Positions 21,227-34,050 are shown, counted from the stretch's first letter. The stretch: DNA of 64,000 nucleotides from Allolobophora icterica (GCA_963556255.1 OY744607.1:799001-863000), one strand, 5' to 3'. The notes: generated by a model not told the origin, from the sequence alone. Made by a program: numbers and translations.

Positions 21227-21349
21227 GTTTTTTGTTCTTTGTGTTTTTTGTTGGAGTCGGACGCTCGAATTTACTGGCGATGTCTGTCTGTAAGCTGGCA
21301 GCAGACAGTGAATACCATTGTGTGACTGGGTCTACATGTATTCATGGCA
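21227..21349 (+). repeat. Right arm of a 123-bp inverted repeat
   Basis: Partner of 20525-20647. The sequence beyond the arm on each side differs, so the arms mark the limits of the duplicated segment. Confidence 0.85.
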
Positions 21350-21835
21350 CACGCGCATTGACGATAATGGGAGAGTTGATTCTGAGAAAAAGCGCATGTC
21401 CTTTTAGTAGTTCATTGCACAACTGTTGGACCTGTTTTGAACTATCCAATTTAAAAAATCCAGTTCTCATTGGTCTATTGGTAATGCAATCTATGCACAC
21501 CCCATCACCCGCTGAATAGTACTGAAGTAATAAGAGCTGAACAGTGCAGTTATGATGGTTCTACCACGTGTAAATGACACCATCAAGTACTGTCCGCAAA
21601 CAGGCAAATAACAGATGACAGACCATGTGATTGTGAATAGGACCTACGTCCCATGATGACTTTTCCGAACTGTTAACTGTTGGTTGACCTGCTTGACCGA
21701 GATGCAAGACATGCCTATCCAGAAGGTTCCCCTCTGAACCTTCAGTTAATCAGTCAGAATACAGCATTCAGTCAGTTGTATACACAGTAGGCCTAAGTTG
21801 TAGTAAAGTGGTCGACAAGTGTAAAATTTTCATAA
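21350..21835. other. Gene-free stretch
   Basis: No gene or repeat family recognised. Confidence 0.4.
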
Positions 21836-21837
21836 AG

Positions 21838-22020
21838 TCCTAAACTTGAGACTCGTCACTTTCAAATCTCTGGTCTCTGTGGCAACCGTATACTCGGAAT
21901 TTCCCTTGACCATCTCTCGACAACCCTTTGACTTGACGAAGCGCTCGCGAATAAGCTGGTGCTTTGCGCTTAGCTTTTGTGTAGCGCTTTAGAAATTTTG
22001 AGATTACGATTACTATCAAC
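21838..22020 (-). repeat. Interspersed repeat family B
   Basis: Carries CGACAACCCTTTGACTTGAC, AAGCGCTCGCGAATAAGCTG and ends in GAGATTACGATTAC, the reverse orientation of the GTAATC-led copies. Confidence 0.7.
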
Positions 22021-22715
22021 GTGCACAACGACGCTAGCCTGGTTTATATAGTGTCTCTGATCTAGGCCTATTGGATTTCGACATGGTTTATCCAATGGAT
22101 TATGATTTTTTACGACTTCACTCAAAAGTAAATCGACCACCAATGGTCAACAAACCTCCTATACCTTGGGCATTTTGATAACGGCACTATAGAAGTCATT
22201 CGATTAGATAAGAGTAGACAGATATTCCACTAAGATAAGCAGATACATAGAAAGTGAAATTAGTAAAAATTAACCAGAGAATGCTGTTTCTTTGAACAGG
22301 AACTTTGTGTCTCGTGCAGAAGTCGAATCGCTTGGACCGGACGGTTGGGAGCAGACGTCTGGAATTAATAACACATTAATTACTTTTATTTGTTCAAACT
22401 CCAGTCAGAATTTCCGAAGACCGTCTTCGGAAAAATTAATTTAAAGCCGAAACGATGCTGATTAAAAAGCATCATTTGTAATTAATACATCGACTAAGAC
22501 TGATGTTGCTTGAAATTGTCTGTGTATCTATACGCCACAGCCTCCTTGCACGTCAGCCTCCTTGCACGTAACACATAACGTGGTTCTGAAATGACGTGGC
22601 CCGTGTCGAAAACGCAGTTCTTAAATTTATTGCATCTCCACAGTGCATCATCCTCTTGTACAGTAAGACTTATGTGTAGAGCAGTGCTTGACATGACTTG
22701 CAAAGGTAGCATTGC

Positions 22716-23055
22716 GATTGTAATTGCAATTGTTAATTTATATAGCGCCCCTTAAATGGAGGCTCATCAGAGGCGCTCCCGACCTAACACGGTGCACTAC
22801 GATCGAACAGAATGACCTTCAAGCGCCTGCGGAAAAGAGGGATGGAGAGGCTGAAGAGTTCATGTCGTGCAGCTGTGCTATAGGCAACTTGTTCCAGGCT
22901 AATGGACCTACCACAGCAAAACTGCTGGACCGTGGAAGTCGATCAGGGCCGAGGGAACAACCAAATCGCCATGCGTGGCAGAGCAGAGAAATCTGTGTAC
23001 GAGACTCTGCATGGCGTGTCTGAGTTCCAGTATAGTACATGCAGAGTAGTACCAA
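22716..23055 (-). mobile_element. LINE 3' fragment
   Basis: The minus-strand frame contains SSSFAVVGPLAWNKLPIAQL, the end of a non-LTR reverse transcriptase. It is followed by the GGGGCGCTATATAAATTAAC end with an AATTGCAATT tail. It is 5'-truncated. Confidence 0.75.
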
Positions 23056-23663
23056 TTATAATAGTTTCCGGTGGCGCAGTTGTTGTTGGTATGAACGGCG
23101 CTCGGATTAAGTGACTGAAACCAATCAGTTCATTTTTACGTTAATTTAAGCGTGAAAAGTAGACCGATGTTGTTTTGATTTGAACGACGGCGGCAGAACA
23201 ATCGCGCTTATTATTGTCTGCAGTAAATCAGCCGAGAAACAGCTGCTCCTCTGGATTTCCTCTCCGTAGAATTGATCAAGCAAACGGAGCCCCGAGTAGT
23301 AGCCTATGGTGCTCCAGGACTGCGGTTCACCTTCATTTGAGATTACAAAAATATGGTCCAACTTTTCGCGTCCACAGCGGTTCACATTCACTTGGGTCCA
23401 AAACTGGCCCAGCTTCACTTTGGTCCGAAACTGTGGTCCAACTTCACTTAATTGTTTCAATTTCACTTGCAGTGCAGTTTTTTTTACCCAAGTGGTTCCT
23501 TTGTTGAAACCCTGGATCCTACCTTGCCTCATTGGAGAGAACGGACGCTATGGGCAGAGATGGTACCAAACGGCCGGTATATTTCGATACCGTCGAAGTG
23601 ATGTGGGTATCGCCTCTATCGGAGGGTAGAACGGTGCTAGAGGCAAACCCGCCTTGCGAAGTT

Positions 23664-23775
23664 TATTCCTGCCAGCACATCCACATGAGGCCCATATATA
23701 TGGTGCATATTAGACCAATGTAGAGCCCATATGGGTCCCACCTAATGCCCATGGAAATACTGGCAGGGATGTCCC
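23664..23775. repeat. Short inverted-repeat element (MITE-like)
   Basis: TTCCTGCCAGCA at the left and TACTGGCAGGGA at the right are inverted copies about 105 bp apart. The inside is rich in CCCATATGGG-like palindromes. I could not find a target duplication. Confidence 0.45.
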
Positions 23776-24300
23776 GGCCGCAGCGTCATATGTGGGACTT
23801 ATGACACCGATCAACACCGCCGGAGGAAAACTGCCAGATTGGTTTTCAGATGTCGTACGTGTGACTTTACTGCGAGGGTAATTACGAAATTAAACACTGG
23901 TTCCGAAGAATGTGATTCTCTGGAGATTAATTTACTACAGATTATGATCCCAAATAGGCCTACTCGTAATTCATTCCTCAGCTTCTATTACTGGTAAACA
24001 TCGCCATATGGGTCTGGCTCGTCTTAAACAATTCCTCCTGGCAATTTTCAGCATTCGTCTTTACTTGTGACGATTAGTTACGCCAAAAAATCTTAGGTTA
24101 CTCCGCGGTCCCTACCAGTTTCGGTCGTGAACCCTTTGTGCTCTAATGCTGTATTATGCCATACGAACAGTGATTTCTGTCAATGTCAACGGCCTATGTT
24201 GGCCTAAGATGTCGTTAAACTTTGGATCAGTGCCCTAAGCATCAACAACATGTCTATAAATCTTCAGTTCTTATAGAGAATTCATAACTAGGCCTAGGAT
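23776..24300. other. Gene-free stretch
   Basis: No gene or repeat family recognised. Confidence 0.4.
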
Positions 24301-24304
24301 TATG

Positions 24305-24375
24305 CGTGACGGCGCCGATGAATAAGCTGGTCTCCCTGACGCGGCTTTTGTGTGGCGCTGAGAAATTTCTTAGGT
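24305..24375 (-). repeat. Interspersed repeat family B, fragment
   Basis: GATGAATAAGCTGGTCTCCC and GGCTTTTGTGTGGCGCTGAG match the middle of family B. Confidence 0.5.
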
Positions 24376-25495
24376 GTACATTTCAATTCAATTCAATTCA
24401 ATTCAAAGATTTTTATTGCTTCCAAATAACGTTTGTACAAACAACAAGCAATGGTACAGCACAAAGAATTCACGTCTCTGGTCGCAAAAGGTGACCCCCA
24501 AGGGAAGGAAAATCCCGCTGAGTGGGGACACCTACTTGGTTCCGTTACGATGTCCAAGAGACTGTCGAGGTTAGAGTTGCTTCCTCCTAGGTTACAGGTA
24601 ACATCCCAGTATTCCAATAGCAGGAGAAGCCTAGGAGGGAGGCGAGTTATTAATAAAAAAATAAGGCATATGAAAAAGCTTAACTAGACTTAACTATCCC
24701 ACTCACAAACAAAAAGTAAGTAGGTTAAGTTAGGGCCCAGATGCGGACGTGTGCCCCCCAGACCCGTCGTAGTCCTAATGAATGGGGTGGTTCAATCATC
24801 CTTCAACAAAAACTCTCTCAGTCGGGCTTTGAATAAATGGACGTTAGCAGAATGACGCACAATGGGAGGTATCCCATTCCAAAGGTTCGGTCCAAAGAAT
24901 TTTATGCTATATACCCGGGTATTTGTGCGTGCTTTAATGGGTCGAAGTGCAGCAGCATTCCTTGTACGATGTGTATGAATCTGCGTCCCCGCTATGAAGT
25001 AGTCTTTAAATGTTGCTGGTAAAAGATTATGCTCAAACCGAAAGAGGAATTCACCTATTTGGGCCGTCCGGATTTGTTTAATGTCTAATATATTGAGTCT
25101 TTTAAAGATTGGGTTGGTGTGGGAGCCAAACGGTACTCCTGCAATCACTCTTAACGCCTTCTTTTGTAGGGTAATCAATTTGGTTAGTCTGGAGTCGTAG
25201 TTAGAGGCCCAAACCATATTACAATAGTTAAGGTACGGGAAAACTAATGCATAATATAGATTTAGCTTGATGGGTTCGGGAAGTAGATACGAAATCCTGT
25301 TAATTATTCCTATATTTTTCGCGGTTTTTTTAGCTACGTAGTTAATGTGCTCTTTCCAAGTCAGGTGTCTGTCTACAATTACCCCCAGAAATTTTGTAGA
25401 TTCAACTTGTGCTATGGGGACTCCTGCAATTTCCAGAGACAGATCCGTTGCTGTAATTTTTCTGTGGGATTTGAATAGTATAAAGTTCGTTTAAT
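24376..25495 (-). mobile_element. 5'-truncated LINE with long open RT C-terminal frame
   Basis: The minus strand is open for about 230 codons from 25488 to the stop at 24792. It encodes the end of a non-LTR reverse transcriptase: FLGVIVDRHLTWKEHINYV, LYYALVFPYLNYCNMVWASN, KLITLQKKALRVIAGVPFGS, then FFGPNLWNGIPPIVRHS and FKARLREFLLKDD. This architecture (thumb region, then a GPxxWNxIP segment) fits CR1/L2/Daphne-type elements. The 3' end is a (GAATT)n tail, seen as AATTCAATTCAATTC at 24379-24405. A stop codon at about 25489 or the truncation ends the frame. The catalytic core (YADD) is not present. Confidence 0.85.
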
Positions 25496-25499
25496 TACA

Positions 25500-26195
25500 T
25501 TTAGGCTACGGATTGCTATTGCTGGCATTAGACTAATTTATCCGATGCAATTATTTATTTTGGTTCAACGAACTTCCCTCGGCAATTAGCCGATGTGATA
25601 TTATTTGTCGATTTAAACACACACGTGACCCGGAACTCTGAAGGCTATTGTCTATAAAGAGGTTATACTCCATTGTTCGCGTTGTTTTTGTCTACGCGTG
25701 TTTGAAATTGCGCAGGTGTTTTCCAGCTCAACGTAGTATTGCATTGTAAAAGATCAGTGATTAGGCCTATTTGATTATCAGATCATCGATCGTTTACTTG
25801 CTGGTAAACGTAATTGTTCCTAATTACCTCAGACATTTGATTTGATTTGAAATTAACCGAACAACGGCAGAATGACAACATCATAACAATTAAAGCTTAT
25901 ATTGCAATAACGCATAAGCTATAAGATGATCATAGGCGATAACTTTGTATTGTGACGGTGAAGTCCGGCCAACACCACTTTTAAAAGTATTGTGCTGCCG
26001 GACTTCGCCGTCCATCGCCACTTTTTGTCACTGAACTGAAATATTTTGCGAAATGACACCGTTAGCTGGGCTTGAAGCAAGTTCAAGCAACACCAATAAA
26101 CGGATTGCACCACTATTCTTTGTGGGGCAAAGCTACGCTGCTCTTGCCAGGTGTTTTCTTTTGCTGGTGTCACAAGGACGACCCAGAATGGTCTA
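25500..26195. other. Gene-free stretch
   Basis: No recognised repeat. A short imperfect inverted pair, AGTCCGGCCAACACCACTTT and AAAAGTATTGTGCTGCCGGACT, lies at about 25960-26005. Confidence 0.35.
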
Positions 26196-26204
26196 CAAAC
26201 CACC

Positions 26205-26430
26205 TATCGTAATCGTAATCGTAATCTCCGGATTTCTACAGCGCCCAAAAAAGCGAAGTCGCGGGAACCAGCTTATTCACAGGCGCTTAGACAAATCAAA
26301 ATCGATAGGAAGGGGGGGCGGGGTCGAATCGGTTCCAGGTCAAGATCCAAAGGGGTCAGTCAGTGCAGGTTTGCCAGGTACCAACAGAGGCATTTCAGAT
26401 GGCCAAACGATTTTAATGCAAATGAGGAGA
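26205..26430 (+). repeat. Interspersed repeat family B
   Basis: Starts CGTAATCGTAATCGTAATCT and carries ACCAGCTTATTCACAGGCGC. Confidence 0.65.
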
Positions 26431-26439
26431 ACGAGGAGG

Positions 26440-26695
26440 AAAGAAAGGAGGAGGAGGAACAGTCCCTTCAGCCTGACATGCAGCCATGGATGTGAAGTAT
26501 GAAGTGTTAGCGACTGCATTTTCTTAGCCTCGGCATATGATGGCGTGTGACCAGTCCTCTCCCTCGCCGTCTAATCTTCCTGCAGACAGTGTAAGGTCAG
26601 TGTATACGACTGATTTGGCTGGAGGACGCAGATGAATTAGAAATCTATAAAGAAATTTTTCTGCCCGAGCGGAAGTTTGAACCCTCCACGGGTTA
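26440..26695 (-). mobile_element. SINE family 1, truncated head
   Basis: The minus-strand body includes CATATGCCGAGGCTAAGAAA, and the head-side GGTTCAAACTTCCGC is a decayed B box. Confidence 0.75.
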
Positions 26696-27444
26696 CTCCG
26701 ATATGTCTTTGGGGCCAGTTTGTAAATTAGAGCTTAATTAAGGCTAAGATCGCCGCTCTTTCTCATTCAGCCTTGAGTCCCCTCCCCCAATTGCTGCTGC
26801 TCTAGGCCCTTAGTTGAGCTAATGACCACTACAAACTCGTTTGCGCATCCATAGCGGCAGAGGCGTCTACTACCCTAAGTCATTGGAGCAACGACCCTTT
26901 CCCCCCTCTTCCCCCTCCCCGTTCCTTCCCCCTAAAATGGTGGCACACACTGACAGATCTCCCCCCCCACTATTTCTTGGATGGAGCATTTGGTCCAAGG
27001 TTCTATGGTGTAGACGCCCCTGCATAGCGGGAGATTTGATCCTGGATTTTGAGGGGACAGGTCGAAAAATAAATTTATATTAAGCCTATGTAAGTCAGAC
27101 CATACAGGGATTGTGGAAATGGGAAACGCAAACCCCAAGCTTGGTTTACGAACAATTGTTTGTAACATTATTTCAAAATAAACACCATGGTTCCCTGAGA
27201 AACAACGGCAACAAGTTGCCAACAACGCGTTCAATCGTCTCTATTTTTGAAAAGCTTATTTTAGTCTGTGGCAACTGGCGAGCGGTATACTAAGTTCTGC
27301 TGCGCCGCGAACACCAAAGGGTACAGTGGTAAATACTGTAGAAACTTATAACTATATTTCTGAAATATTCAAATATTGGGGGGATATAGGCAACTCCATT
27401 CCCCATCTCAAATTTCGGGGATCATCCCCCTATAGTGTTCCCGC

Positions 27445-27635
27445 CAGGGCTCGAAGTGGGAAACAAGAGGTGCCGGTATGGCTGAAAGAACCATTCCCTT
27501 CCCTCCCTTCCCTCCCCTTTAGGCCATACCGGTATGGATTTTTCACCTGGAGAAGTTCCGGTATGCTTTCGGCAGGCCAGGAGAGGTGCCGGTATGGCAT
27601 ACCGTTTCATATATACCGTCCCACTTCGAGCCCTG
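27445..27635. mobile_element. hAT-type MITE, 191 bp
   Basis: Perfect 17-bp terminal inverted repeats CAGGGCTCGAAGTGGGA at both ends, with an exact 8-bp duplication GTTCCCGC at 27437-27444 and 27636-27643. The interior contains repeated GCCGGTATGG/CCATACCGGTATGG palindromic motifs. There is no coding capacity. Confidence 0.93.
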
Positions 27636-27784
27636 GTTCCCGCAAGTCTCCGCCTCTGTGCGCACCTCTACCTGTATGCACTGTCGTCAAAAACAGACGT
27701 GGAAGGTCAGTTCAGTCCGACTTCTGACTGGATTACGATCTATGATAAATAACCCTGCTTAGAATCCTTGTGCATGAAGAATCC

Positions 27785-28185
27785 TAACTGTAAACTCCAC
27801 ATTTCTAAAGCGCTACTCTAAAGCTAAGCGCAGTGGCAGGCTTATTCACGAGCGCTGCGTCATGCCAGAAGGGTTGTCCAGGGATGTAAAAGGAAGATAC
27901 GAGTCCGTTTGCTAGAGAGTCCAGAGAGAGGAAGAGGCAGAGGAGCTGCTGAGGCGGGTTTCACTGAGGACGAGAAAGCTCGGAGGATTGGATGGATTAG
28001 GGTAGGAATTCTTGAAGAGGTAGGACTTAAATTTGGAATAGAAAGCCCATGGGATGACAAGTAGGACCCGGAGGCAGTTAACAGAGAGGTCCACTCTCTG
28101 TTAACTGCATCCGGTATTGGCGGGGAAACTGAGACTATGCGAAATTGAGAAAACGTTGCTATGGAAGTGTCCGAATCAGGTGAGT
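27785..28185 (+). repeat. Interspersed repeat family B, longest copy
   Basis: Carries AAGCGCTACTCTAAAGCTAA, TTATTCACGAGCGCTGCGTC, GGGTTGTCCAGGG and GCAGAGGAGCTGCTGAGGCG. It extends past the other copies through GACAAGTAGGACCCGGAGGC, so this is the best copy for building a consensus. Confidence 0.65.
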
Positions 28186-28189
28186 CTTT

Positions 28190-28990
28190 CGTTAACACGG
28201 AACATTAAGACCAATAACACTATGTAGCGGGTATGAGGGATCTCATCCGACCATTTCATTGAAAATTCAGTAGCGTTGGTGAGCCCGTAGCCTATATACG
28301 GTCGCTATATGAAAACGTATAGCCTACATTTACATTTACAACCGAGACAGCGTAAAAGTTCTGCAGGCGGATGCGACTGCTTCAACTTCCTTAAGACACG
28401 AACTTCTTTCTAAGATGAAACCATCTCGAACGCCCCATTGATCATTCATTGGGGGCACTAATCACATTCCTATTCCCACCCTCAATTGGGGTCACGACGA
28501 ACCGGCGCTGCATGGGTCATCATCACGATCTGCTGTGAAACCCCTACATCGCCAACCGACTATCCCGAAACTGGGCCGCCAGACGCATTGTAATGCAACG
28601 CAACTGTTCTGTGAGCTATTTTGGGACGACGGTGGGTTCGTGGGGTGGCGGGCGCTGATCAGTTTCAACCTCAGGGCTCGTCTAAACGAATGCCGCCACG
28701 CCGCGACCTTGCGAGTAGACAGAGGTCAAGGAAGATCCAGTTCGAATCCTACCCGGTCGAAGGGTTGCGGCGTGGTGGTCTCATCTCTGCTGTCAACATC
28801 GTTTTCCAACTTGGTCGAACTTCGTAGATTGGAATTAAAGCCAGAATAACACTTGACGCACAAGAGGGGCATGCAAGTTAACCAAATGCATTGTTTTATG
28901 ACCTGGCTTGGGATGGCTGTCCGCGATAAAAGACGACCGCACCGGACGCAAAGCTGGTCGTTTGTGTAGCATTATTTTTATATGTCGTTG
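28190..28990. other. Gene-free stretch
   Basis: CpG-containing, non-repetitive sequence with no convincing exon. Confidence 0.35.
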
Positions 28991-29676
28991 TGCGTGTCAG
29001 AAACGTATTGCACGTGGTGCGCTTTAGTGTTTTTCAACCATTTTGGTGAACTTCGGTATTCACGGTCTGGAATACCCCACCCTTGACCTCTTCCAGCCAA
29101 TCGCGGCGCGGTTTAACTGCGGCTGAGGTATATCGACCTAGTTTCAACCAATCGCCTTCATCGCTTGTTTACGTCTTCTACAGCACATCGTGAAAAGAAG
29201 TGGTCGACATATCGAGAGAAGTCCAAGTATTTTTAAAATCAATATCCGTATTAATTACTCGTTATCGGTTTAAGATGGGGTTGTATTTTGCGACCCAAAA
29301 AGTTGAACGTTGTGTCGATTCGTGTTTTGGAGGCTGACGTCGGACATTTGAGATCGAGCGGTTGAGCGGTGTAGCTGGCCACCATAAGGGCTGACCAACA
29401 ACTAAGTCTACTGCCGAGGTGAAAGTTAGTCTCGACTGCTCTTATTTTCGTCCGTAATTAAACCGACGTTCACAGACTTCGGATTTTAAGAGTTAATATC
29501 ACAGGAGATCGTATCTTGTTGACAGATTCTTTGTGGTTTTCCTGTTGGACTCTGTAAAGAACTACTGTACGAACAAACCGTTTTGTCTGCTGTAATAATC
29601 GTGACAATGCTTCTTGACGGTTGTGACGGTCGGCCTAAATATTACTCCCAGGATGGATGATCGTGCCCGCTTCAGG
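28991..29676 (+). promoter_or_regulatory. Possible promoter and non-coding first exon
   Basis: Non-repetitive, relatively CpG-rich sequence ends in GCCCGCTTCAG|GTATGT, a good donor at 29677. An ATG at 29652 gives MDDRARF before the donor; an earlier ATG at 29607 hits a stop. It could be the 5' exon of the insulin-receptor-like gene downstream on the same strand or of an unrelated transcript. Confidence 0.25.
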
Positions 29677-30514
29677 TATGTCTTAAGTTAATGACTCGGA
29701 TGTAGAACTGCGTCTGTCTTAACTGCAGTTAACGACTCGCAAATTTCAAATTCTTGAGATCTTTTTCATGTATTGTTGTAAACAAGTAAACAACCTTTGC
29801 TTTTTCGTCCTCGTTTCTGCTTTTCGGTGCTTAGAGTTGCATGTTTCCTGATGTTTTATGTTTGCTGTGCCAGCTTTTCTGGATACATTCAGCAAATTCT
29901 GGGTAGTCCAAAGTGATTTATAAGTGTTCCCAAGTGATTTATAAGCGTTCCTAAGTGATTTCCGAGAATTCTCGGTTGTCGCAAGTGATTTAAGGAAGGT
30001 ATGAGTGCATTTAGGTAACAAATGGTAATAAAAGGGTCAGGATTGAGGGTAAGCAAAATTTCAAGTGGTCACTGTCTTTCCAATTTTCAGAATGGCACCT
30101 TAAAGTTGATTAGATTGTTTTGTCCCAGGCTGCGTCTTTTTGTATCTTCCATCTTCAGATGATATCTCTTCTAAAAACAGAAGTTTGCTGGCTGTTTTAT
30201 TTGCTTTTCCTCTTCCAAAAGAGGAAGAGAATTCTTGTGAAATAAAGTCATAATATTTTTAGCGATTTACATTTTATGCAAACAGCTTTTTCAATAAATC
30301 TCACGAGAAGCAGCGCGAAAATTGGTTAAAAAATTATAACGCTGTAATGCTAGCAGTGAACAGCAGACGGATAATAACACCAATTTTATATAATTGGCCA
30401 ATTTGCTTTTTGACGTCACAGCCAGAATCTTAGACTGTACTTCCTGTTGGTCTGAAATTGTCCGAACTCTTCTGACCATTATATTGGACCTGATTAACGG
30501 TTTTTTTTGGTTCG
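29677..30514. other. Gene-free stretch
   Basis: Contains short tandem TAAGTGTTCCCAAGTGATTT units at about 29915-29990. Nothing else recognised. Confidence 0.4.
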
Positions 30515-30522
30515 CATTAATC

Positions 30523-30874
30523 CAGGGGTTCCCAACCTTTTCTATGCCCTACACCCATTGGAAATGTTTGAGAAATGCTCGCATCCCCTACAAAAGTAAT
30601 ATTTACATTTGAAGTTGAATAAGTCAAATTTATCATTTTTAACCACAGATTGAACCAACATACACTCATACAGTACTGTGGGTGAACAAATTGAACCAAA
30701 GAAAAAGCTTTTAACTCCGTCTATAAAATGCAAATATAAATTGAGCAATTAGAAAAAAAAATGTAAACAGTAAAAAATCAGTAAAATAGTAACATACCTT
30801 TCCCTCTTTGTTGCACCCCCTGAAATGCCATCTCGTACCCCTGGGTGTGTGAGTGCCCCAGGTTGGGAACCCTG
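30523..30874. mobile_element. Non-autonomous hAT-type element, 352 bp
   Basis: The left end CAGGGGTTCCCAACCTTTTC and the right end CCCCAGGTTGGGAACCCTG are inverted repeats of the common hAT form. Flanks are CATTAATC (30515-30522) and CCTTAATC (30875-30882), an 8-bp duplication with one mismatch. No transposase frame. Confidence 0.88.
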
Positions 30875-30884
30875 CCTTAATCCA

Positions 30885-31030
30885 TCTCGGCTGTGATGAG
30901 GTATACACTGACCGTGCATTGTCGGTGGAAAGATTAGACGTCGAGAGAGGACTCCTCACCCACACTCGTATGCTGAGGATAAGAAAGTGAAGTCGCTAAC
31001 ACTTCATACCCATTGCTGTCTCCTTGGGTT
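30885..31030 (+). mobile_element. SINE family 1, 3' part
   Basis: Starts at the CGGCTGTGATGAG segment and runs through CGTATGCTGAGGATAAGAAA and CTAACACTTCATACCCATTG. The head is missing; the hAT element 30523-30874 lies just upstream. Confidence 0.75.
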
Positions 31031-33130
31031 ACTTTAAGGGATTCTTATTCTTTTCTGTTGGCATGCCATCGGCTGATGCTTTGTGCATTATGGAATTTAC
31101 CAATTAGTGCTAATTAATAATAGCTGAAGCGGACTCTTCTGAATCTAGTAGAGAAAGTCTCTGCTGATTTTGGATGAGGATGACAAGTTTGGCCTTGGTT
31201 ACAAATGATCGGATTATGCCTGGTTCTCAAAGTCACAGTTCAAGGTCAAAAGAGTTCTCTCTGAAGGTTACAACAACTGAATGTCACCAATTAGAAGTGA
31301 TTATCCCTTCCCAAGCAACTGAACTTTTGTACACTTGAGAAACGCAAATGATGTTTTTTACATCATTGGTTGTTTGTGCAATCTGTGGTGCATAAGAGGA
31401 GAAATGTTCAGCTGCTTCTAAGGTATAATTAATCCTCAGCTTAAAGTTGTTGTTGTTTTGTTCGTCACGTATCAGCCGCATTAGCATCTTGCACGGTGCT
31501 CTGCAGGGGTAGGGGATGAGTTAAACAGGTTGCGTCAATGGATAGTTGCAGGTTTTCTTGCAGCTTTTCTCTTTAGCCGCTTTAAGTTTAGTCCTCAGCA
31601 GACGTTCTGGAAGGAGGGAATTACGGAGAGAGAGGACTGATCTTTGAGAGCTTCCATGCACAGTTGCTAGGTAACGGTCAGGGAAATAAGCGGAGAGCAG
31701 ATGGGTGAGGATATTCCTATGGGGTGACAGGTGCTAAAGAAGGACTAAAAATAAAGATTCAACTCATGACAACTATTTCCATAAATCTGCCAGTGGGCGT
31801 TTTATGTAATATATTTTAATTTTTAGGAATTTGGTTGTGTTCTGGTTGTGTGTAAATGGTATATATTATTAATAACAAAATTACCATTGTTATTATTATT
31901 TTTACCCCGCGATGATCCATCAGCATTACAGAAATTAGTGGAGCATTGTTCTGGAACAGCTAGTCTGCAGATAGTTTGAATGGTGGAAGAAGGGTGAGGC
32001 CAAATGTGACTGCTTTGAAGCACTGGATAGCCATTGATAAATGCTGATACAGAAAAATAGTCTTGCTAATTATCTTCGGATATTTTGGCAAATCAGTAGC
32101 CTATGAGGTTGATTTATTATTATGTTATTATTGTTGCTGTTGTTTTGCCCAATGTACATGCGATCCCTCGGAAGTCGGAACTTAAAAGAGCTCCGGAGTA
32201 AAAAATTTCTGGGTTTGCTAAACCTCATAAGTTATTATTATTGTTGTTGTCATCATTGATTATTATTATTGTATCAGTATATAGGTGCTATAAGATTGGT
32301 GGTGGATACAGTGAGAATTGCGATGTGTAAGACTGATGTATGTTTGCTGTGATGTGTGTCACTGCCTTCCTTCTGGGTAACGACATAGCTGCCACTTGAT
32401 TTTGGTGTGCCATCGGCTGATGCTTTGTAGGCAGACTGTATAGAAGTTGCTAATCACAATTACAATTAGGATATCCTGTTGAAAGTGGACTGCGGCATTT
32501 ACATCGTTTTGGTTAAATATTGCGTTATTCAATGCTGAAGCATATGCTGTTGGATTAAGGAATATAGGCAAGTGAATTGGGTTACAGAGGATGGAGGGAA
32601 GTGGAGGAATTCTCTGGTCAGTCTTCTGCAGTTGTGTAGCAGTGATAAATGCTGTGTGTGGTATTGTGTGTCTATGGTTGTGTGCTCATGTGCGTGGGTG
32701 TGCGTGGTTTTGTGTTTGTTTAAATGAGAGTGGTTTGTTGATGTGGGGTGAGTAAAAGGAGTTGCTTAGATGGTGGAGTAGCCATGGTGACTGAAATCCG
32801 AGTGTAAGATGCGAGTAGTTATTGTTTTGCGAGAGACTGTGGAGGCGGATGAGGCATTTGGAAGTGGAAGACTTGGATTGCTCCACGGTGGAATGTGAGG
32901 TTGATGAACTTGCACTCATGAGCAGCACGTCTTGACCTGCCTCGATTGGCAGAACAGCGATAGCTTTGCTCGGCTGCTAGCTCCTCCCACAAACTCGGAT
33001 TGCCATGGCAACAGCACTTGAGCAGAAGAGCAGGGACTAAGAAGAGAGAGAAGAAAGATTTTGCCCAGTTCTGCTTTCATGTGTCAATCCTCGTTCTTAC
33101 CTCAGGCCACAGTCGGTCCAGAAACTACGA
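31031..33130. other. Gene-free stretch with SINE family 3 scraps
   Basis: Fragments matching GTGCCATCGGCTGATGCTTTG occur at about 31063 and 32408. A palindromic ATTGCCATGGCAAC lies at 32999-33012. No exon recognised. Confidence 0.4.
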
Positions 33131-33136
33131 CCAAGA

Positions 33137-34050
33137 CCGTTATATATATACATGCATACACATATATATATATATACATATTATATTTATACAGGTACAT
33201 ACATGCATACATATATATTTATGCACACACATATATATATACACATACATATATATTTATACAGGTACATATATATACACACATACGTATATATATTTAT
33301 ACAGGTACTTCGATGCATACATGTGTATGTATGTATACAAACATACGTACATAAATACATACTGTTGCATAAATACACACGTGTTGTTGTACAGTGCTTT
33401 CATACAACGATGAGGGTACATCGTGTTTTCTATTCCATTGGACCTCAATCATCTCCTTTGGGACCAGTCTTCCATTCAACATAGGAACTAATTCGTCATA
33501 TATGCAGCTCAAGAAACGTCTTGAAGCGACCTTAACCATTCAACGACGAGAGTCTACTAAAAACGACTGGGAAAGCCAATGCAGCTCTTGTCGTTAAAGC
33601 GTTAAGATTAACGTCTTTAAATATGTTAGGTTGCCTTGTTAAACACCCTTGTGAGGTTCTTAAAATGGCATTTACAAGTAGCCAGGTACACAAATACATA
33701 ACATACATACATAACATACGTGATTATGCATACATACATAGCAGATACGTGCATACATACATACATGCATACTTCAGTGCATGTATAACTATGTATAACT
33801 ATGCATGCATACATACAAGCATGCTTCAGTGCATGTATAACTATGTATAACTATGCATACATACATACATGCATACTTCAGTGCATGTATAACTATGTAT
33901 AACTATGCATATGTAGATACTTGCATACTTACATTCATCACATGCATACATTACATACACTCACACATGCATGTATATAGTACATGCATACATGCTAGAC
34001 ATAACATGCCAGGACATACTAGTACATGCATATATACATGCGCTATATAA
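33137..34050. repeat. TACA/TATA low-complexity tracts
   Basis: Two ATACATACATATATAT-type regions (33137-33385 and 33685-34045). The second contains three copies of a roughly 70-bp unit with CTTCAGTGCATGTATAACTA. Frames are Tyr/Ile/His-rich artefacts. Confidence 0.85.
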
